Below the pieces are notes generated by a model. The model was not told where the DNA came from. It searched no databases and worked only from the letters and a program-made list of their open reading frames with translations. The translations under genes and the position numbers were made by a program. From the NCBI RefSeq assembly GCF_019511375.1, contig NZ_JAEUAO010000002.1:124001-188000 (forward strand): a DNA stretch of 64,000 nt, given 5' to 3'. The DNA comes from Rhizobium herbae (lineage in GTDB: Bacteria; Pseudomonadota; Alphaproteobacteria; Rhizobiales; Rhizobiaceae). Each line of letters opens with the position of its first letter. The stretch's first letter is position 1. Positions 45,512 to 55,917 of the stretch are shown here, in pieces.

Positions 45512-47250
45512 GCCGCTTTCCTCGTTTCGGCTTCGGACTGCCGGATGAGCGCAATGAAGGCGTCCTCCATGGTCGGATCGGGCTGGTCGTCGGTGACGAC
45601 GCGCGCCTTCAGCTCATCCGGCGAGCCGAGCGCGATCGAGCGGCCGCGATAGATCAGCGAAATCCGGTCGCAATATTCGGCCTCCTCCATAAAATGGGTG
45701 GTGACAAGCACCGTCACGCCCTTTTCGACCAACGCGTTGATATGCGTCCAGAATTCGCGCCGGGTGATCGGGTCGACGCCGGAGGTGGGTTCGTCGAGGA
45801 ACAGCGCCCGCGGCTCGTGCATGACGGCGCAGGCGAGCGCGAGGCGCTGCTTCAGGCCGAGCGGCAGGTCCTTGGACGATTGTCCGGCATGGCGGCCGAA
45901 ATCGAAGATCTCGTTCATCAGTTGGATGCGCTCGCGTTTGCGCTGGCCGGAAAGGCCATAGACACCGGCGAAGAAATCGAGGTTCTGGGCAATGCTGAGA
46001 TCGCCATAAAGCGAGAATTTCTGTGCCATGTAGCCGAGCTGGTTGCGGGCGGAGGCGGCGTCGCGGCGCAGGTCGAAGCCGGCGACGCGGCCTTCGCCGG
46101 CGGTCGGTTTCAACAGGCCGCAGAGCATCTTGAAGGTGGTGGATTTGCCGGCGCCGTTCGGCCCGAGCAGTCCGAAAATCTCGCCGCGCTGGATATCGAA
46201 GGTGATGCCGTCCGCGGCAGTGAAGTCGCCGAAGCGTTTGGTCAGCCCCTTCGCCTCGATGACGGGACGGTCATCCTTCGCGGCCAGCGGCTGCTGCGCT
46301 TCGGCGAGTCTGGAGCGGCCGCCCGGCCCGCCGCCGAGCATGTCGACGAAGGCATCTTCGAAGCGCGGCAGGGCAGGGGCAGACTTTGCGCCGTCTCCGG
46401 CGGATCTGAATGCCGGCTCGGTGCCTTGCCCGGTGACAATCCGCAACGCCTCGCCCTGGATGACGCCGTCGATGACGCCCTCTTCGTCCAAGAGCTTCGC
46501 CAGCACCTGCCGCTTGCGACCCGAGACGCCGGAGACGCGGAACACCCGGCCCTCGACACGTGCGGTCATGTCGGCCGGCTTGCCGGAAAACATGAGTTTA
46601 CCCTGGTTGAGCAGCAGCACGCCGTCACAGATTTCCGCCTCGTCGAGATAGGCGGTCGACCAGACGACGCCGATGCCTTCCTTCGTCAGGTCTTCGACCA
46701 TCGTCCAGAGATCGCGGCGCGAGATCGGGTCGACGCCGACGCCGGGCTCGTCGAGCAAGAGCAGGCGGGGTTTCTTCAAAAGCGCGCAGGCAAGCCCCAG
46801 CTTCTGCTTCATGCCGCCGGAGAGCTTGCCGGCCAGCCGGCCGGTGAAGCGCTTGAGATCGGTGAAGGTCAGGAGTTCATCGAAGGTCGCCGCCCGCTCG
46901 TGCTTCGGCAGGCCGCGCAGGTCGGCGTAGAGATCAAGGTTTTCCTGCACCGACAGGTCTTCATAGAGCCCGAAGCGCTGCGGCATGTAGCCGATGGCGG
47001 CCTGGATGGCGGCCGGGTCCCTGGCGGTGGCAAAGCCAAGCACGGAGACGCTGCCGCTGTCGGGCAGCATCAGGCCGGTCATCAGCCGGATGAGCGTCGT
47101 CTTGCCGGCACCGTCTGGGCCGACAAGCCCGGTGATCTCGCCGGCGAGGATCGCGCCGGACACGGCATCGAGCGCCGGCGAAGCATCACCGAACCGCTTC
47201 GTGACGTCCGCCAGCCGGACCAGTTCGGCCCTGTCCGCAGCCTCGGTCAT
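45508..47250 (-). CDS. Tandem ABC ATPase of the YbhFSR exporter (YbhF-like)
   Basis: A 580-residue protein with two nucleotide-binding domains. The first has Walker [10 protein letters not shown], signature [12 protein letters not shown] and Walker B LLLLDEP; the second Walker [10 protein letters not shown] and Walker B ALFLDEP, with a signature that reads [12 protein letters not shown] instead of LSGG. That change is shared by known YbhF proteins, so it is a family feature rather than damage. A linker of about 60 residues separates the domains. Overlaps of 4 bases with both neighbours imply coupled translation. Confidence 0.93.
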   Translation of the reverse strand: MTEAADRAELVRLADVTKRFGDASPALDAVSGAILAGEITGLVGPDGAGKTTLIRLMTGLMLPDSGSVSVLGFATARDPAAIQAAIGYMPQRFGLYEDLSVQENLDLYADLRGLPKHERAATFDELLTFTDLKRFTGRLAGKLSGGMKQKLGLACALLKKPRLLLLDEPGVGVDPISRRDLWTMVEDLTKEGIGVVWSTAYLDEAEICDGVLLLNQGKLMFSGKPADMTARVEGRVFRVSGVSGRKRQVLAKLLDEEGVIDGVIQGEALRIVTGQGTEPAFRSAGDGAKSAPALPRFEDAFVDMLGGGPGGRSRLAEAQQPLAAKDDRPVIEAKGLTKRFGDFTAADGITFDIQRGEIFGLLGPNGAGKSTTFKMLCGLLKPTAGEGRVAGFDLRRDAASARNQLGYMAQKFSLYGDLSIAQNLDFFAGVYGLSGQRKRERIQLMNEIFDFGRHAGQSSKDLPLGLKQRLALACAVMHEPRALFLDEPTSGVDPITRREFWTHINALVEKGVTVLVTTHFMEEAEYCDRISLIYRGRSIALGSPDELKARVVTDDQPDPTMEDAFIALIRQSEAETRKAA

Positions 47251-48254
47251 CGTATCGCTGCCTCGCCCAGGGGAAGGCGGACGGTGACCGGCATGCCCTG
47301 GCGCAGGTCCGCACCCGGCTTGTCGATGACGATGCGCAGGCGGTAGACGAGGTCGGTGCGCAGTTCCGCCGTTTCCACCGATTTCGGGGTGAATTCGGCG
47401 ACCGGCGAAATGAAGCCGATCGTGCCTTCATAGGCGTCGTTCGGGCGGGTATCCGACGTCACCTTCACCTTCATGCCGGGATGGATGCGGCCGAGGTCCG
47501 GCTCGGCGACGTAGGCGCGCACCCAGACCGGCTCGGTCAGCGACAGGACGAAGACGCTGTCGGCCGGCGCGACGATCGCACCGGTTTCGCGCACCCGCGA
47601 GAGGATGACGCCGTCGTTCGGCGCGCGAAGCTCGGTATCCTCCAGCGATGTACGGGCGGAGGCCAGTGCCGCTTCGGCGGCCTGCAACTGCGCGGCGGCG
47701 GTGGCGATGTCTTCGGCGCGGGTGCCTTCCTCTATCAGGTTGAGCGCCTGCCTGGCGGCCTCCGCGCGCGCTGCCGCCATCGCTTTCGCCGCGGTCGCCT
47801 GGTCGAAGGCCGACTGCGAGATCGTGCCGCGCGGGCGAAGCTGCTCAGCGCGGGTGAGCTCGAGCTCGGCATTGCGCAGCTCGGCGACGCTGGCATTGTA
47901 GTTGGCGCGTGTCTGGGCGATCTCCGTCGGGCGGGGGCCGGCCTTCAGCTTGTCGAGCGTGGCTCGCAGGGCAGCAGCATTGGCCTCCGCCGAGCGCACC
48001 GCGTAGTCGTAGGGCCGGGCATCGAGCCTGGCGAGGACCGCACCGCGCTTGACAGCGTCGCCCTCATCGACCGCCACCTCCGACAAGCGGCCGTTGACGC
48101 GGAAGCCGAGCGAGACCTGGCGGATATCGACATTGCCGTAGAGCACGAAGTCCTGTCGTCCCGCAGCCTCCCATCCGAGTTTTGCGGGCAGCTCGAACCA
48201 CCAGGCGGACGCCCCGGCGACGGCGAGCAGCAGTATGACGACGATCCTTTTCAT
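47247..48254 (-). CDS. HlyD-family membrane fusion protein (YbhG-like)
   Basis: A 335-residue adaptor: one N-terminal membrane helix (about 3-20), a beta-barrel/lipoyl half ([18 protein letters not shown]), a long coiled-coil hairpin (about 95-215, rich in Ala, Glu and Arg) and the second lipoyl half ([20 protein letters not shown]). It would link the inner-membrane exporter to an outer-membrane channel such as TolC, which is not in the window. The ATG overlaps the stop of the TetR gene. Confidence 0.92.
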   Translation of the reverse strand: MKRIVVILLLAVAGASAWWFELPAKLGWEAAGRQDFVLYGNVDIRQVSLGFRVNGRLSEVAVDEGDAVKRGAVLARLDARPYDYAVRSAEANAAALRATLDKLKAGPRPTEIAQTRANYNASVAELRNAELELTRAEQLRPRGTISQSAFDQATAAKAMAAARAEAARQALNLIEEGTRAEDIATAAAQLQAAEAALASARTSLEDTELRAPNDGVILSRVRETGAIVAPADSVFVLSLTEPVWVRAYVAEPDLGRIHPGMKVKVTSDTRPNDAYEGTIGFISPVAEFTPKSVETAELRTDLVYRLRIVIDKPGADLRQGMPVTVRLPLGEAAIR

Positions 48255-48952
48255 GCTGCGCCTCCTTTGAAGGGCTCAAGGGCCGCCACGAGTTCGGCGG
48301 CCAGATGGCGCAGGGTTGCGACCTCCTGCGGCCCGGCCGTCTCCCACTCCATCTGCGCGAGCACCGCGGCGTGCGCCATGCGGAAGACTAGGATGCTGCC
48401 GATAAAGGCAAATGCGCGCAGCCGCACATGCTCGGATGCGGGGTCGTCATCAAGGATCGTGCCGATCAGCCGCCGGGCGATCTCGATCATCGGCCGCATG
48501 ATGCCCTGATAGACGCGGGTGAAGGCCTCGGTGGGCTCCATTTGCTCGCGGATGATGAAGCGGGCCCAGGACTCGGATTTCTTGCTGACGAAGAGCGCGA
48601 TCATCGTCTGGGCGATCTCGGTGAGGAAGGCGCGGGCTTCGGCCGGCGACATCGGTTCACCTGCTGTGTCGAGCGCGACGATGCGTGCGCCGACGCGCTG
48701 CCGCATGTCGCCGACATGATTGCTGATCAGCTCCGTCAGATAGTCGGCGGTGGCGATATAGAGGCCTTCCTTGCCCGAAAAATAATAGGGAATGGCCTGC
48801 AGGTTGACGCCCGCGGCATCGGCCAGCCGCCGTGTCGAAGCGCCGTCGAAGCCATAGCGGCCGAACACGTCGAGCGCGGCGGCAAGCAGCTTCTCACGCG
48901 TTGCGTCGCGGCGCGGGGGCGAAGTGTTCTGTTCGTTTTCTGGTTTAGACAT
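48251..48952 (-). CDS. TetR/AcrR regulator of the exporter operon (CecR-like)
   Basis: A 233-residue TetR-family regulator. The helix-turn-helix is at residues 16-65 ([42 protein letters not shown]), followed by a ligand-binding helical domain of the CecR/DUF1956 type ([20 protein letters not shown]). Known of the family: CecR (YbiH) controls ybhG-ybhFSR in Escherichia coli. Here the regulator leads the same operon. No ribosome-binding site is visible, and the predicted promoter places transcription start at or beside the ATG (see 48959-49000). Confidence 0.9.
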   Translation of the reverse strand: MSKPENEQNTSPPRRDATREKLLAAALDVFGRYGFDGASTRRLADAAGVNLQAIPYYFSGKEGLYIATADYLTELISNHVGDMRQRVGARIVALDTAGEPMSPAEARAFLTEIAQTMIALFVSKKSESWARFIIREQMEPTEAFTRVYQGIMRPMIEIARRLIGTILDDDPASEHVRLRAFAFIGSILVFRMAHAAVLAQMEWETAGPQEVATLRHLAAELVAALEPFKGGAA

Positions 48953-48958
48953 GGCGCA

Positions 48959-49000
48959 TATATATGTCGTTTCCGAGATTAAGTCAATCGAATGAATTGA
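48959..49000 (-). promoter_or_regulatory. Promoter and candidate operator of the exporter operon
   Basis: On the minus strand TTGACT (48987-48982), a 17-base spacer and TATATA (48964-48959) form a near-consensus promoter. A 17-bp inverted repeat TCAAT-N7-ATTGA (48984-49000) overlaps the -35 box and suits a TetR dimer, pointing to autorepression. The -10 box lies only 6 bases before the ATG at 48952. Confidence 0.55.
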
Positions 49001-49235
49001 ACCAAGTTGCCACAGATCGAAGCAATCTCGGACCGAGAGGCGAAAAGGCGATGTTGCGCCGTGTGTGAAGAGGGGAAGCACAGCGCCCGGTTCGTGGCGG
49101 AGGTCTTCTGGCGGTGGGCGAGTGATCGCCAGAGCAAACGAAGATTGTTGGGATTCAGGGCCTGTCAAACGCAATGGCTGGCCAAAACGCAAAAAGCTCT
49201 GCATCCTTTTGGGATTGCAGAGCTTTTTTGGAATT

Positions 49236-49322
49236 TGGTGCCCAGAAGAGGACTCGAACCTCCACACCCTTGCGAGTACCAGCACCTGAAGCTGGCGCGT
49301 CTACCAATTCCGCCATCTGGGC
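49236..49322 (-). tRNA. tRNA-Leu (CAG)
   Basis: An 87-base class II tRNA with encoded CCA. The acceptor GCCCAGA pairs with TCTGGGC; the anticodon stem CCAGC/GCTGG encloses TTCAGGT, giving anticodon CAG. A variable arm typical of leucine tRNAs (CTCGCAAGGGTG region) and GGTTCGAGTCC in the T-arm are present. Between it and the exporter operon a GCTCTGCATCC stretch and a short A/T-rich tail offer no gene. Confidence 0.97.
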
Positions 49323-49470
49323 GACGGACCGGCATGTAAGGGGCCTGCGCTGTGGTGTCAACAGGGTTTTTGAAGTTTTCTTGAAAACCCTGCTGAAAAG
49401 TCGAACAAAGGCTTGGATTACAAGGATTTTTGTCCGAATTGAATTTGCCTGTCCAAGCTGATGGCCCCTG

Positions 49471-50898
49471 TCACCCCTGCTGCCGGGCGAAAGCGCGGAT
49501 GCGCTCGAGGCCCTGTTTTAGCAGCGCCTCAGCCTGCACGGCGGTTTCCGCCTCGACGTAGCAGCGCATCTCGGGCGCATTGCCGGACGGACGGAAGTGG
49601 ATGACCCGGCCATCGGTGAGCGTGACCCGCAATCCGTCGATGTCGCTGACGCTGCCCGGTGCGCCGATCGGCTCGAGGAATTGTGCGAGATTGTCTTCGC
49701 CGGCGCGCAGATAGTCCATCAGCGCGCCGCTCGTCTCGAGTGGAAAATTCTCGATTCGGTCGCTCAGCGCCACCGGCAGGGCATAAGTTGCGGCAAGCGC
49801 CGAGAGGGTCTTGCCGGCATGTGCGGCACGGAAGAGCACGGCCAGTGCCGGCAGGAAACTGTCGCGCGTCGGCAGCGCCTTGAACACGGTGCCGTTGAGC
49901 GTGAAATCCGTGGCGGTCAGCGTGCCGCCATTGGCTTCGAAGCCTGCGACGCCCGTCTGCCCCCGGGCAATGGCCTCCATCATGCCGTCGATGACGAAGG
50001 GAGAGCCGACGCGGGTCCGCAGGATGGAGATGCCCGGCTGACGCTCGAGGCCCGAATTGGAGGTGACTGGCGTGACGGCGACCGCCGCGCCGACAAACTG
50101 GGCGGCAATCAGTCCGATGAGGTCGCCGCGCAGTGGCTGACCGGTTTCGTCGCTGACGAGCGGGCGGTCACCGTCGCCGTCGGCCGAAACGATGGCATCG
50201 AGGCCATGCTGCGCAGTCCAGGTCTTGAGGAGGTCGATCGTCGCGGGAGAGACGGCTTCGGTATCGACCGGGATGAAGGTCTCGGAACGGCCGAGCGGCA
50301 CGACATCGGCGCCGTACCGGGAAAGGACATCGACAAAGAGGTCGCGGGCGACCGTGCTGTGCTGGTAGACGCCGACCTTCAGGCCGTGTAGCGCGCCCGC
50401 AGGCAGGATGGTGGCGTTGCGGGCAACAAAGAGGTCTATCGCCTGCTGCGAATGGTCTTGCGCGCTGCCCGGCGTGGCATCGACGGGAAAGGCCCGCACC
50501 TCGGCTGCCTCGGCGCCGATCGCTTGTTCATCACCCTTGTCGATCTCGCCGTCCGGCCGGTAGAATTTGATGCCGTTGCGGTCGGCTGGGATATGGGAGC
50601 CGGTGATCATCAGCGCGGCGGCGCCCTTTTCCAAGCCGTAAAGGGCCAACGCCGGCGTCGGCACCGTGCCGCAATCAAGCACGGTCAGGCCGGCGCGGGA
50701 AAGCGCACCGGCGCAGATGGCGGAGATAGACGGGCTCGAATCGCGAAAATCCCGGCCGAGAAGGATCGGATCGCCGGGTTTGGCGCGGCCGGACGAGAGA
50801 AGGTAGCGCGCAAACGCGGTTGCGTAGATGGCCGCAGGTGGGCCGTTCAGATCGATTGCGAGGCCGCGCAGGCCGCTGGTTCCGAATTTCAAGCTCAA
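49471..50898 (-). CDS. Phosphomannomutase/phosphoglucomutase family protein
   Basis: A 475-residue alpha-D-phosphohexomutase. The N-terminal KFGTSGLRG, the phosphoserine loop MITGSHIPADRNGIK (Ser101), the metal loop VSADGDGDRPL, the sugar-binding FEANGG and the phosphate-binding RPSGNAPEMR follow in the normal order. The active loop reads TGSHIPADRNG where many homologues have TASHNP. The start TTG at 50898 is chosen because GGAG lies 6 bases ahead and homology-like sequence begins there; ATGs at 50991 and 50973 have no site. It may supply sugar phosphates for polysaccharides; the substrate is not certain. Confidence 0.88.
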   Translation of the reverse strand: MSLKFGTSGLRGLAIDLNGPPAAIYATAFARYLLSSGRAKPGDPILLGRDFRDSSPSISAICAGALSRAGLTVLDCGTVPTPALALYGLEKGAAALMITGSHIPADRNGIKFYRPDGEIDKGDEQAIGAEAAEVRAFPVDATPGSAQDHSQQAIDLFVARNATILPAGALHGLKVGVYQHSTVARDLFVDVLSRYGADVVPLGRSETFIPVDTEAVSPATIDLLKTWTAQHGLDAIVSADGDGDRPLVSDETGQPLRGDLIGLIAAQFVGAAVAVTPVTSNSGLERQPGISILRTRVGSPFVIDGMMEAIARGQTGVAGFEANGGTLTATDFTLNGTVFKALPTRDSFLPALAVLFRAAHAGKTLSALAATYALPVALSDRIENFPLETSGALMDYLRAGEDNLAQFLEPIGAPGSVSDIDGLRVTLTDGRVIHFRPSGNAPEMRCYVEAETAVQAEALLKQGLERIRAFARQQG

Positions 50899-51110
50899 TC
50901 CATTCTCCGTCGGGTTGACAGGATTTGATAACGGCGCGAGTGACCTAACGGGAAAATTGGGCCATTCTACCATGAAGGGGTTGGAGGCCAACAGATGCTG
51001 AATTTACAGTCGGACAATGGGCGAAACACGAATAAAATAAGGACAATGCCCGTTATATGAAACAGGGACACCAACCGAAGCAAACCCTTTTGGGAGAAAT
51101 GAGGAAACAA

Positions 51111-51539
51111 ATGGCGGGATTCCAAAATTTCGTTATTGGCTGCGCGGTGAGCGTCGCGTCCATCGTGACACCTTTGGCTTGCGCGCAAGCGATTCCGCTT
51201 GCGGTTCCGGAGGTGAGGATCGATCGACCGACGCAAGTGCAGTACTACCGTCGTGACTATGGCGGATATTATCGTGACCACCGGCCTTATTATGGCGACC
51301 CCGGCTATTATCGGCCCTACAACTACCGGCCGTACCGGCCTTACTACCGGCCTTACTACCGGCCCAATGTCGACGTCTATGTCACCCCGCGGCCCTATTA
51401 CCGCGATCGCTACGTCCGCCGTGGTTATAGCGACCATGTGAACTGGTGCCTGCAGCGGTATCGCTCGTACGACCCGGCAACCAACCGGTTCCTGAGCTAC
51501 GGTGGCGTCTACAAGATCTGTTACTCGCCCTATCGCTGA
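51111..51539 (+). CDS. BA14K family exported protein
   Basis: A 142-residue protein: signal peptide (about 1-29, IGCAVSVASIVTPLACAQA), a central Tyr/Pro/Arg-rich repeat region (PYRPYYRPYYRP types) and a C-terminal BA14K domain (HVNWCLQRYRSYDPATNRFL, then CYSPYR). Known of the family: the Brucella 14-kDa protein is immunoreactive and lectin-like; many rhizobial paralogues exist. The ATG at 51111 follows GAGG by 6 bases; two earlier in-frame ATGs have poorer sites. A terminator follows at 51561-51584. Confidence 0.88.
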   Translation: MAGFQNFVIGCAVSVASIVTPLACAQAIPLAVPEVRIDRPTQVQYYRRDYGGYYRDHRPYYGDPGYYRPYNYRPYRPYYRPYYRPNVDVYVTPRPYYRDRYVRRGYSDHVNWCLQRYRSYDPATNRFLSYGGVYKICYSPYR

Positions 51540-51560
51540 GTGCACCCTCGTCAGACAGGC

Positions 51561-51584
51561 GGCGGGGCTCTCCCCGCCGTTTTT
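51561..51584 (+). terminator. Rho-independent terminator after the BA14K gene
   Basis: A 7-bp perfect stem GGCGGGG / CCCCGCC with a 4-base loop and a T-run. It lies between convergent genes and its stem could also stall transcription from the yqaA-like gene. Confidence 0.85.
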
Positions 51585-51590
51585 CCAAGG

Positions 51591-52028
51591 CTAGCCGGTT
51601 ATGGCGTTCCAGAGCCAGAGCAGCACGGCATAGCGCGCCGCCTTGCCGATCGTCACATAGACGAGAAAGACGGCGAAGGGCGTTCGCATGAGCCCGGCTG
51701 CAAGCGTCAGCGGATCGCCGATCACCGGCAGCCATGAAAACAGCAGCACGGGCCGCCCATAGCGGCCGAAGAGCGCCTCGGCCTTGCGCCGGTTCGCCGG
51801 GCTGACGGGAAACCAGCGGCGATCCTCGAAGCGCAGCAGTGAACGCCCGAGCGCGAAGTTGACGGCGGCGCCGAGCACATTGCCTGCTGTCGCGGCAAGA
51901 AAGAGCGGGAAGAGCCGGGCGTCCGGCTGCGCGGCCGCAACAACCAGCGCCGCCTCAGACACGCCCATCAGCAGCGTCGCGGAGAGGAAGGCGGCACCGA
52001 AGACAGAGAAAAGCAGGCCTGTCGTCAA
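51591..52028 (-). CDS. YqaA family membrane protein (DedA-like)
   Basis: A 145-residue integral membrane protein of the small YqaA branch of the SNARE-associated/DedA (VTT) superfamily. The conserved features are the ATAGNVLGAAVNFALGR helix with its Gly/Asn pattern and the re-entrant SWLPVIGDPLTLAAGLMRTPF with the polar loop. Known of the superfamily: DedA proteins flip undecaprenyl phosphate or phospholipids; the function of YqaA is not settled. It follows the SelW-like gene by 4 bases, so the two are coupled. Confidence 0.88.
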   Translation of the reverse strand: MTTGLLFSVFGAAFLSATLLMGVSEAALVVAAAQPDARLFPLFLAATAGNVLGAAVNFALGRSLLRFEDRRWFPVSPANRRKAEALFGRYGRPVLLFSWLPVIGDPLTLAAGLMRTPFAVFLVYVTIGKAARYAVLLWLWNAITG

Positions 52029-52032
52029 AACC

Positions 52033-52314
52033 TCAGGACCTGTCCGTATGGCCGAGGTCGCGCTCCGGTTCGATCACGTCGCGCACCCGCTGCTTCAAAT
52101 CCTTCGGTCCCGGAAAGCCGCCGTCGCGCTTGCGTTCCCAGATCAGTGTCTCACCGACGTGGATTTCGAAATTGCCACCGGTGCCGGGAATGAGCGCCAC
52201 TTCACCGAGGCTGTCGCCGAAGGTGGAGAGCAGTTCCTGCGCCATCCAGGCGGCGCGCAGCAGCCAGTTGCATTGGGTGCAATAGAGAATGGTGATGCGG
52301 GGCTTTTCGCTCAT
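52033..52314 (-). CDS. SelT/SelW/SelH family (Rdx) thiol protein
   Basis: A 93-residue thioredoxin-like protein with the redox motif CTQC (Cys12, Cys15) where eukaryotic SelW has CxxU, followed by WLLRAAWMAQELLSTFGDSLGEVALIPGTGGNFEI and the conserved GGFP near the end (KRDGGFPGPKDL). The start at 52314 gives the family length; the longer frame reads into non-coding sequence. Bacterial members are thought to have a thiol-disulfide role, partner unknown. Confidence 0.9.
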   Translation of the reverse strand: MSEKPRITILYCTQCNWLLRAAWMAQELLSTFGDSLGEVALIPGTGGNFEIHVGETLIWERKRDGGFPGPKDLKQRVRDVIEPERDLGHTDRS

Positions 52315-52502
52315 GTCGGGGTCCGTCGATGCGTTCAGAGGCGGCAACTTAGCGGCCGCCGGCCGAAGCCGCAATTGCGTCAGGGCACGAGGCCTCACGA
52401 AATTGTCAACTAAGTTTATCAGGTTTCCGGCCGGCGTCCCTTGATCGGTGCAGTTTCCGCAGCAACAGAGTGTCGGGTTGCGAAAATTCATGAGGAGTCG
52501 AC

Positions 52503-52952
52503 ATGACTGACATTTCATCAAATCGGCCGCCAGCCATGCTGCCTGCCCTGCAAAAGCTCTACCTGCCATTCGATACGACGGCCGAAACGCTTTTGCGCGT
52601 CGTCGCGGGCGTGATTCTCGTTACCCATGGCTACGGCAAGATCATCAATCCGTTCGGCGCTGTCGGCATGGTGGAAGGCCTCGGATTCTATCCGGGCGTC
52701 TTCTGGTCGCCGCTTCTGGCTGCAACCGAATTCTTCGGCGGCATTCTCGTCGCGATCGGCCTGTTTACCCGGCCGGCCTCGTTTGCGGCGATGATCGTGC
52801 TGCTGGTGACCGTCTATTTCCACGGCATCGTGCAAGGCGAAGGCCTCGGCGGCGCCGAAAAATCGATCCTCTGGGCGGCAATCTTCCTGTTCTTCGCCGT
52901 GCGCGGCTCGAATTCGCAGTCGGTGGACGCGAAGCTCGGCCGGCAGATCTGA
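52503..52952 (+). CDS. DoxX family membrane protein
   Basis: A 149-residue protein with four predicted helices. LLRVVAGVILVTHGYGKI and the ATEFFGGILVAIGLFTRPAS helix are the DoxX signature. AGGAG precedes the ATG by 5 bases. Known of the family: DoxX-like proteins have been linked to quinone-dependent redox and thiol stress, but the role differs between species. It faces away from the SelW-like gene. Confidence 0.88.
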   Translation: MTDISSNRPPAMLPALQKLYLPFDTTAETLLRVVAGVILVTHGYGKIINPFGAVGMVEGLGFYPGVFWSPLLAATEFFGGILVAIGLFTRPASFAAMIVLLVTVYFHGIVQGEGLGGAEKSILWAAIFLFFAVRGSNSQSVDAKLGRQI

Positions 52953-53011
52953 TCGGCCTCGACGGCAGCTTCGCGCCTCCTGTTCGACGCGCGAGTCTCC
53001 AAGACCGAGTT

Positions 53012-53049
53012 GGCCCGGACGGCGGCATTTCCGCTCTCCGGGCCTTTTT
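53012..53049 (+). terminator. Rho-independent terminator after the doxX gene
   Basis: An 8-bp perfect stem GGCCCGGA / TCCGGGCC with a 17-base loop that contains its own small dyad, then five T. Confidence 0.85.
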
Positions 53050-53075
53050 GTTGCGCCGCTACAGCCGCACAGCAA

Positions 53076-53097
53076 AATGGCGGCCGAGGCCGCCATT
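53076..53097 (-). terminator. Probable terminator of infB
   Basis: A 10-bp perfect stem AATGGCGGCC / GGCCGCCATT with a 2-base loop, 31 bases past the infB stop. Only a short U-run follows on the minus strand. Confidence 0.65.
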
Positions 53098-53127
53098 CTG
53101 AAGAGTGTCATGTCAGCCCGGACGCCA

Positions 53128-55812
53128 TTACAGCGTGCGGGTGATGTGCTCGACGCGGAAGCACTCGATCGTGTCTCCGGCGCGGATGTCTTCGTAGTTC
53201 TCGAAGGCCATGCCGCATTCCTGGCCCATCGGCACTTCGGAGACTTCGTCCTTGAAACGCTTGAGCGTCTTGAGCTTGCCTTCGTGGATGACGACGTTGT
53301 CGCGCACCAGGCGAACGCCTGCGCCACGCTCCACCTTGCCTTCGACGACGCGGCAACCGGCGACCTTGCCCACCTTGGTGATGTTGAACACCTCCAGGAT
53401 CTCGGCATTGCCGAGGAAGGTCTCGCGGCGCTCCGGCGACAGCAGGCCCGACATCGCCGCCTTAACGTCATCCGTCAGGTCGTAGATGATGTTGTAGTAG
53501 CGGATCTCGATGCCGGCGCGCTCGGCGGCCGTGCGGGCCTGCGCATTGGCGCGGACGTTGAAGCCGATGATCGCGGCATTCGAGGCTTCCGCCAGCGAGA
53601 TGTCGGACTCGGTGATGGCGCCGGCGCCCGAATGCACGATGCGGGCGCGCACCTCGTCGTTGCCGAGCTTTTCGAGGGCGCCGGCAATGGCTTCGATCGA
53701 GCCTTGCACGTCGCCCTTGATGACCAGCGGGAATTCCTTGAGGCCGGAGACCTGCATCTGCGACATCATCTGCTCGAGCGAGCCGCGCTGGCCGGACTGG
53801 CGGGCAGCCGCCTTGTCGCGGGCAAGACGCTGGCGATATTCGGAGATTTCGCGGGCGCGGCTCTCGTTCTCGACGACGGCGAACTTGTCGCCCGCCTGCG
53901 GCGTGCCGGAAAGGCCGAGGATTTCGACCGGCATCGACGGCGGCGCCTCCTTGACGTGCTCGCCCTTGTCGTTGATGAGCGCGCGCACGCGGCCCCACTG
54001 GTCGCCAGCGACAATGATCTGGCCCGGCTTCAGCGTGCCCTTCTGGACGAGAACGGTCGCTACCGAGCCGCGGCCGCGGTCGAGCTGCGCTTCGACGACG
54101 GTGCCTTCGGCAGTCCGGTTCGGATCGGCGCGCAGGTCGAGGATTTCCGCCTGCAGCAGGATGGCTTCGAGCAGCTTGTCGAGGTTCTTGTGCGTCTTGG
54201 CCGAAACCTCGACGTCGAGCACTTCACCGCCCATGGATTCGACGAAGACTTCGTGCTGCAGGAGCTGCTGGCGGACCTTGTCCGGGTTCGCCTCATGCTT
54301 GTCGATCTTGTTGATCGCCACGATGATCGGCACACCGGCCGCCTTGGCGTGGTTGATGGATTCGATCGTCTGAGGCATCACGCTGTCGTCGGCTGCGACA
54401 ACCAGCACGGCGATGTCGGTCGCCTGCGCGCCACGGGCACGCATCGCGGTGAACGCGGCGTGACCGGGGGTGTCGATGAAGGTGATCTTGCTGCCGTTCT
54501 GCTCCACCTGATAGGCGCCGATATGCTGGGTGATGCCACCGGCTTCACCCGACACGACGTTGGCATGGCGGATGGCGTCGAGCAGCGAAGTCTTGCCGTG
54601 GTCGACGTGGCCCATGATGGTGACGATCGGCGGACGCGGCAGCATTTCGCCGGTATCGGCCGCATCGAAGATGCCTTCCTCGACGTCGGATTCCGAAACG
54701 CGCTTGACGGTATGGCCGAATTCGCCGGCGATAAGTTCGGCAAGGTCGGCGTCGATGACGTCGCCCGGCTTCATCATCTGGCCTTCCTTCATCAGGTACT
54801 TGATCACGTCGACGGCCCGTTCGGACATGCGCTGCGACAGTTCCTGAATGGTGATGGTTTCCGGCAAAATCACTTCGCGCATCACCTTTTCGCGGGTTTC
54901 CTGCATCTGGCTGCGGCGGAACTTCTCCTGACGGCGGCGCATCGCGGCCATCGAGCGGCCGCGCGCGTTGCCGTCTTCGTCGAGAGCGGCGGTCAGCGTC
55001 AGCTTGCCCTTGCGGCGCTCTTCCTCGGTCTTCGGGCGGGCCGGGACCTTGGCCGGTTCCGGACGAACGACCTTGCCGCGCACGGGGGCGGCACCACCGC
55101 GGTTCGGGCGGGTATCGTCGTCTTCGGTTTCCGGCTTGCGGGCACGCAGGCCGACCGGCGGGGTAACTGTCGGCGTCGTTGCGGGCTTGACGGCCTGGGC
55201 GCGTGCCCGGTCCTCGGCCCTGCGGGCTTCGACGGCGGCTGCTTCTGCTTCCGCGGCCTTTGCCGCCTCGGCTGCCACCCGGTCGGCTTCGCGTTCGGCA
55301 GGCGAGCGGGCAGCCTCTTCCGCGGCGCGGCGGGCGGCTTCTTCCTGCTCCTGCTTCAGGCGGGCGGCTTCCTCGGCCTGGCGGAGCGCCTCTTCGGCGG
55401 CACGGCGCTTGGCGTCCTCGGCGTCGCGGGCCTGCGCTTCTGCGAGCGCACGGCGGCGCGCATCGATCTCACCGGCCGAAAGCTGGTTCAGCACCACGCC
55501 GACGCGCGGCCGGTTGCTGTCCTGCTGGCGGTTGTCCTGGCGCGGCTGCTGGGCCTGTGGCGCAGGACGCGATGGCTGCTGAACGGGTGTCGGCCGTTGG
55601 TCCGCCGCGCGAGCGGCCGGAGTCGTGATTGGAACAACCGGCTTTTCGTCTTCCGGCCGATGCGGCCGCCGCTTGCGCGTTTCGACCACGACCGCCTTCG
55701 TCCGGCCCCGACCCATGTCCTGCCGAACAGTTCCCTGACTGACCCCGGAGGGCTTCAGGGTCAGCGTCTTCTTCACTCCGCCGAATGTCTTGTCGTCGTT
55801 GTTGTCGGTCAT
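53128..55812 (-). CDS. infB: Translation initiation factor IF-2
   Basis: An 894-residue GTPase. The N-terminal third is low-complexity (Ala/Glu/Arg-rich helix, residues 120-220) with an IF2_N-type segment near 315-365; the G domain starts near residue 395 with G1 [13 protein letters not shown], then the DTPGHAAF and NKID motifs. Domains II-IV follow, ending [12 protein letters not shown]. It positions fMet-tRNA on the 30S subunit. It is the last gene of the rimP-nusA-ylxR-infB operon. In many rhizobia rbfA-truB-rpsO-pnp follow; here a terminator and unrelated genes do. Confidence 0.98.
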   Translation of the reverse strand: MTDNNDDKTFGGVKKTLTLKPSGVSQGTVRQDMGRGRTKAVVVETRKRRPHRPEDEKPVVPITTPAARAADQRPTPVQQPSRPAPQAQQPRQDNRQQDSNRPRVGVVLNQLSAGEIDARRRALAEAQARDAEDAKRRAAEEALRQAEEAARLKQEQEEAARRAAEEAARSPAEREADRVAAEAAKAAEAEAAAVEARRAEDRARAQAVKPATTPTVTPPVGLRARKPETEDDDTRPNRGGAAPVRGKVVRPEPAKVPARPKTEEERRKGKLTLTAALDEDGNARGRSMAAMRRRQEKFRRSQMQETREKVMREVILPETITIQELSQRMSERAVDVIKYLMKEGQMMKPGDVIDADLAELIAGEFGHTVKRVSESDVEEGIFDAADTGEMLPRPPIVTIMGHVDHGKTSLLDAIRHANVVSGEAGGITQHIGAYQVEQNGSKITFIDTPGHAAFTAMRARGAQATDIAVLVVAADDSVMPQTIESINHAKAAGVPIIVAINKIDKHEANPDKVRQQLLQHEVFVESMGGEVLDVEVSAKTHKNLDKLLEAILLQAEILDLRADPNRTAEGTVVEAQLDRGRGSVATVLVQKGTLKPGQIIVAGDQWGRVRALINDKGEHVKEAPPSMPVEILGLSGTPQAGDKFAVVENESRAREISEYRQRLARDKAAARQSGQRGSLEQMMSQMQVSGLKEFPLVIKGDVQGSIEAIAGALEKLGNDEVRARIVHSGAGAITESDISLAEASNAAIIGFNVRANAQARTAAERAGIEIRYYNIIYDLTDDVKAAMSGLLSPERRETFLGNAEILEVFNITKVGKVAGCRVVEGKVERGAGVRLVRDNVVIHEGKLKTLKRFKDEVSEVPMGQECGMAFENYEDIRAGDTIECFRVEHITRTL

Positions 55813-55917
55813 TCCGTTCCGTTTCCTAAGATCAGGGCCGGATGCGTATCACCAGACCCCGTCGTTCGATTTCATATGTACAATCGCAGTTTGGCCGGCC
55901 TTCGCCGGTGACCCGCG

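Noticed and set aside
46242-46330. Damaged second ABC signature (LPLG instead of LSGG) as a sign of pseudogenisation
   Set aside because: The same substitution is normal in YbhF proteins and the rest of the domain is intact; the signature itself lies near 45850.
53077-55911. 944-codon open frame on the plus strand opposite infB
   Set aside because: It mirrors infB exactly; the GC-rich third positions of infB remove stops from the complement. No ribosome-binding site or family motif.
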